A stretch of DNA of 64,000 nt from Chlorops oryzae (taxonomy: Eukaryota > Arthropoda > Insecta > Diptera > Chloropidae), in NCBI GenBank assembly GCA_020466095.1, contig CM035808.1, positions 42,937,555-43,001,554 on the forward strand, given 5' to 3'. How positions within the stretch are numbered: the stretch's first letter is position 1; each line of letters starts with the position of its first letter. The position numbers and the translations under genes are program-made. This document shows, in pieces, positions 59,890-64,000 of the stretch. Under the pieces are notes generated by a model, which was given only the letters and a program-made list of their open reading frames with translations, searched no databases and was not told the origin of the DNA.

Positions 59890-61479
59890 AATGGTGTTCC
59901 CTTCACTTCCGGGATGAGAAAACAAGTGCCATATAGAAAGAAAAGAGTTTTCTCCATGACTTCGTCAATATTGTCCCAGTTTTGTGCATAAACTCTTTCA
60001 AAAACCCATGCTAATTGACCCCTTTTTTTTATTGCCTGAGCGGTAAATTTAACTATAGGACTTCGGTTTGTTAGGCACTCAAAATATCCAACAAGCCACG
60101 ACAGACCTTAACATACCCTCTTCAGTTAATGTTCTAATCTAAATGTACCGAAATGGCCCCGTTTTCTCTTCTACATCGCTAATTGCAGTGTCGAATGACA
60201 CTGGAGTATGTAGGAGTAACTCGGCGACTTAAATGAAAAATGAAAAGTTTTCGTAAAAATTCAAAAGGAAAATATTTTTAATAAATAGACAAAGGAAAAA
60301 TATATAGAAGACCACCGCTTAATTCGCTGGAACTTAACTTTTGTTAGCATCTGAATATTCAAAGTACCTACAAAGGAAAACCGTCAAGTAATTCATATGA
60401 AAATTGTCAACAATAAATAATTCATACATAACTCAACATATCATGCAAAAAAAAAAATACAAGAAAAAAAACGAGAGCCAATAGTCAACTGACAATGAAT
60501 ACAAATATGGAATCTCATGATGCACAAGCTCAACAACGAATGTTCGTTTATACAAAACATATTCCACGAAATTTTCGTCAGAGATACAACGGACAAAACA
60601 TACACACAAAGAAAAAAGAGAAAAATTATTTTTATTATATGTTGGACTCCACGGAGGATTCCCATAGATTCTGAGATTTGCCATATGTACTCATAAATAT
60701 TTATTCGAAAGTACACAAAGGACTGCACACACATATGCATAAAACACATATCCCCACACGTAGTGTTGATGATTTCAACATTTTGTAAGCTTCTTTGTAG
60801 GAAAAGGCAAAATACGAAATGGTTTCTTAGCAACCGACTCTTCTATAGTCTGTTAAAACTACAGCTCTTGGGGGTTACCCCATAGATTTGATTGGAACGT
60901 CTAAGAAAAGATCCTGATAAAGTTTTATTAATTTATTAAAATAGAATCCTTATTAGTCAGGAGTTCCAACTGGGACAAACTCTTTTGTGAAACAGAAAGA
61001 TTAAAAATGATATTTGAGCGACCATCAGTTGATGCTGCATTGTAATGTGCATCCGAGGGTAAATATTGTAATGAAAAAGCAAAAAAAAAAAGACATGTAG
61101 ACAAAGAATAATAAAAAATAATAATATAATAGTATAAAAAATAAAAAGTAAAATGAATTTACAAGAATTTTCACGCCCGTCATAGCCAGCTTACATCAAT
61201 TTACGGAAGCGGATACAAAACGACTAGCCGTTCAGATTAAACTAGACACTCATACGACCAAAGCCATTCGTCATGTCTGCGTGTGCATGTATGTGTGTGT
61301 ATGTGTGCTCGCGCTTATTCAAATAAAGGATCATAGAGTAAAGTGCATTGCCTTCAATACAGCAAAAAGCTAATGGGAGGGATCGATACAAAACAAAATG
61401 AAATAAAAAGGAGACCGGACTTCAAATTCATCGCATGGAAAGGACGCCTTTTTTTCCGAGAAAAACAAATACAATGTTG

Positions 61480-61480
<1 letters not shown>
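59890..61480. other. Gene-free stretch
   Basis: AATGGCCCCGTTTTCTCTTCT at about 60151, in pieces, resembles AATTGGCCCCGTTGTCTCTACTTCT at 7972, again linking this region to the 7-8 kb repeat. The remainder shows no gene or clear element. Confidence 0.4.

Positions 61481-61482
<2 letters not shown>

Positions 61483-61545
<63 letters not shown>
61483..61545. repeat. (AG)n microsatellite
   Basis: About 30 AG units with one GGG interruption near 61537. The RE/RE and SLSL open frames across it are artefacts. Confidence 0.95.
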
Positions 61546-62420
61546 ATATTCACAAATTCAGAGACAATGCAGTCAGTTGAAATCCCTTTATATCGAGGAG
61601 AAAAAGTCAAGTCTTCTTGCATGAGTTCAAGTGGAGTGTCACAAAATAAATCGGCGGGTGAACAACAGCAGCAGTGAATGTGGGCAGTTTGCATTGGCAG
61701 CCAGCTCAGCATGAGGATTACGCGCTGCAATCCGGAAGTGTACATACGCATGTATGTGTATCTGTGTGTGTATGCAACAACGCCGAACGGGGCTCTCCGC
61801 TTGGACATGAAATCGTACGTGCAATGTGACGCCGCCATGTTTCCCCGGTCTCCTGGGGCATTGAAAAATTGTTTAAGCTTTTGTTTAAATATTTAGCTTT
61901 GCAGCGATATAGGACAGTGGGCCAAATACGTTGTTCGCCTTATAAACAGAATGACATGAATACGAAAATATATATTTATATATATATTCACACAGAAATG
62001 GGAACATTTCATTTAAAAACTTTCGTAGTTAAATTTTATTCCAAAAATGTCCAACTGACTTTCGGGAAAACAGCAACATTGGTTTTTTGGTGAGGGAGTG
62101 CCAGGAATCACTGTGTTGGCTAAGCTATTCTGAAAATTTAATTAAAATCACTTCTCTAAAGGGATATAATTTGAAATTGCCACTTTTGGGTAACAAGTGA
62201 GTTTAAAAGCTCACAGTTTGCACATTTTAGATTGTTTGATAAAGTTCAAAGTTGGCCATTCTGTCTGAAGATTATGAATAGAAATTAATTATTTGTGGGG
62301 AAAATATAATTTCTTTTTGAGTGGATTTCTTGAAGTGTGTCGCTAAATATGAACTAAAATTAAAGAGAGAATTTTTTTCCAACGGGAGTTCTCAAACTTT
62401 TTAATTTTTATAAAAGAATT

Positions 62421-62562
62421 GTTTTATGCCAGTTTTTATGCAGGTTTTTATGCTAGATGTTACACAAGCTATTTTGTCAGTTATACCAGTTATAACAGAT
62501 TATACCAGTTTATACCAATTGTTATGCCAGTTGTTATACCAGTTTTTATACCAGATATTACA
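62421..62562. repeat. Degenerate ~12-bp repeat (TTTTATGCCAG / TTATACCAG)
   Basis: About ten imperfect units around GTTATACCAG and TTTTTATGC. Non-coding low complexity. Confidence 0.7.
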
Positions 62563-62986
62563 GTTTTAAGAGGTAGGACGATAAAAGACACAATTTTTTT
62601 CCTCAAACAAAATTTTATCCCTTTCAAATCGAATTTGTTAAAAGGTAAAAAATCTTTTATGATGCTAATCAATTGGGTACGGCTCAAATAATGACTCAAA
62701 CAACGGGATCAAGAAAAATATAGTATACTGTTTATTGAAAATTCGACAATCATCAATGATATACTTATTTTGATCTTTAACCCTTTAAAGACTAAGGAAG
62801 AAATTTATCTCCGAATAAATTGAATGAATCATAGCGATCCTTTTAAATACATTGCTCTAAACATTAAGCTAGTGAGGTAATTTTATTCCCTATGCGTTGA
62901 AGGACTTAAACTTTAAACTTTTTGACAAAAATTCAATAGAAAACAGGTTAAAGATTTCATTTAAATGCTTAAAGTTGCAATCATTT

Positions 62987-63748
62987 TACTGTGATATTCC
63001 TAATAGCGATCGAGTATCAATTTCGACATTTGCTGACGACACAGCGATACTAAGCCGCCACAAGGATATTTGTGTTGCAACTTCTAAGCTCCAAAATCAT
63101 CTCCGCGAAATCCATGACTGGCTTACTAAATGGCGAATCCAAATAAACGAACTCAAATGCCGACATATCACTTTCACGCTAAACAGGAAAGCTTCGCCGG
63201 ACATTTTCCTTAATAACACGCGCATCCCTCAATGTGAAGAAGTTACTTACCTCGGAATTCACTTAGATAAAAGATTGACATGGCGTAAGCACATCGAGGC
63301 TAAGAGAACCCAAATGAAGCTGCAAGCAAGCAGGTTACACTGGCTCATAAATAATCGCTCTGATCTAAAACTAGATTATAAAGTCCTTCTGTACAAGCAA
63401 GTTATTAAACCAATATGGACTTATGGTTTGCAATTGTATGGACATGCAAGCGCTTCGAATATAGACATTCTACAGAGAGCACAATCTAAAATCCTTAGGA
63501 CAATTACAGGAGCCCCATGGTTTGTTACAAATGAAAGAATACATAGAGAGCTCAACGTAGAAATGGTGAAAACGGAATTCGCCAAAATCAAAGAAAAATA
63601 TTTTTGTAAACTGCGAGCGCACGTAAATCCACTAGCGCGTTCACTAACTAATTCATTACACTATTCGAGACTAAAAAGAAATGATCGCCCAGCGCTTCCA
63701 AATACAACAGGTGCAATCCATGCACATTCAACAACACAGCTCTCCTAG
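62987..63748 (+). pseudogene. Jockey-clade LINE reverse transcriptase, 5'-truncated
   Basis: Homology starts around CDIPNSDRVSISTF and runs to the stop at 63746-63748; the frame is open back to 62897 but the first ~30 residues are unrelated flank. The catalytic FADD box lies at about 63029-63040 (motif C). Further on come WLTKWRIQIN, YLGIHLDKRLTW, KPIWTYGLQLYG, QRAQSKILRTI and APWFVTNERIH, the usual order of RT thumb and C-terminal segments in jockey-like ORF2. Fingers, most of the palm, endonuclease and ORF1 are absent. The frame has no internal stops, so the insertion is fairly young. Confidence 0.9.
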
Positions 63749-63813
63749 CTGATTGCCGACGCGGTTTTCGGAGTGCAATCCATGCACTTTCAAAAACAAC
63801 AGCTTTCCTAGCT
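63711..63813. repeat. 40-bp direct duplication at the LINE 3' end
   Basis: GTGCAATCCATGCAC ... CCTAGCT occurs at 63711-63750 and again, slightly changed, at 63773-63813. The first copy overlaps the end of the reading frame, which supplies the stop. Confidence 0.8.
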
Positions 63814-63881
63814 ATAAATTCAAAAAATCTACATTCTCCCGGGTAATCCACTGCATAACCACCTTACTGAGCTTTATATTA

Positions 63882-64000
63882 GGTGTAGTAAAAAGAAATC
63901 CATTATTTTTGCATTAAATTGAGGGCTTTATTTAAGATAGTTAGAATGACCCGATTTAGGTCAAATATGCGCCGTTTTGTTCGATAACTTGTTGCCATTT
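63882..64000 (-). mobile_element. Mariner element (mellifera-type TIR), cut by window edge
   Basis: Starts after TA (63880-63881) with GGTGTAGTAAAAAGAAATCC, identical to the left end of the mariner at 14298. Coding sense is on the minus strand, so this is the 3' end of a second copy. Confidence 0.85.
63956..64000 (-). CDS. Mariner transposase C-terminus (partial)
   Basis: The last 14 codons and stop of a mariner transposase (KWQQVIEQNGAYLT), a typical mariner ending; the stop codon is at 63956-63958. The rest lies beyond the window, so intactness cannot be judged. It supplies the C-terminus that the mariner at 14.3 kb has lost. Confidence 0.8.
   Translation of the reverse strand, partial: KWQQVIEQNGAYLT

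Noticed and set aside
61428..61838. 136-codon minus-strand frame with SLSLSL and the plus-strand RERERE frame
   Set aside because: They are products of the (AG)n microsatellite.

Overview
AT-rich DNA from a higher fly (Brachycera; a tephritid-like genome would fit, but the species is not established). The evidence is GT-AG introns with fly-length exons, a Himar1-type mariner, DINE-1-like repeats ending in a GGGTATA hairpin, a jockey-clade LINE, and many short-TIR MITEs. Gene density is very low. Only two genes are well supported: the 3' part of a RhoGAP-domain gene (249-3121, plus strand, five exons, entering from the left edge) and a small intron-less secreted-peptide gene (22345-22623, plus strand). 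Two further minus-strand segments look like exons: 11173-11371, and 37343-37583, which seems to carry a 1-bp frameshift. The rest looks like intergenic DNA or long introns.

Layout. 1-3.5 kb: RhoGAP gene, with a two-variant 12-bp minisatellite in an intron, ending at a poly(A) signal. 3.7-9.9 kb: tandem repeats, tRNA-like and SINE sequences (one SINE with a perfect 10-bp target duplication), a DINE-like remnant split by a pogo-type MITE, and a 735-bp TTAA-flanked TIR element. 11.9-12.8 kb: DINE-like element. 14.3-18.8 kb: transposon graveyard: a mellifera-type mariner cut right after its third catalytic Asp by a Himar1-type mariner, then a Harbinger-like coding scrap, then a 2.1-kb element with ~0.7-kb terminal inverted repeats that overlap its own gene. 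22.3-22.6 kb: secreted peptide. 30.3-32.25 kb: a palindromic hAT element with two different TTA-targeting MITEs in one arm, then a 5'-truncated LINE with a 13-bp target duplication. 35-56.6 kb: three closely similar DINE-like copies with 1, 2 and 4 internal 127-bp repeats, a hAT MITE, a TCA-flanked MITE, and two MITEs joined through one shared TTA. 62.9-64 kb: jockey-clade reverse transcriptase remnant and the end of another mariner, cut by the window edge.

No prokaryotic features, CRISPR arrays or intact rRNA/tRNA genes are visible. The interest lies mainly in datable nested insertions, the long-TIR element whose repeats contain coding sequence, and the two orphan exon candidates. All family assignments come from reading the sequence; no database search was possible.
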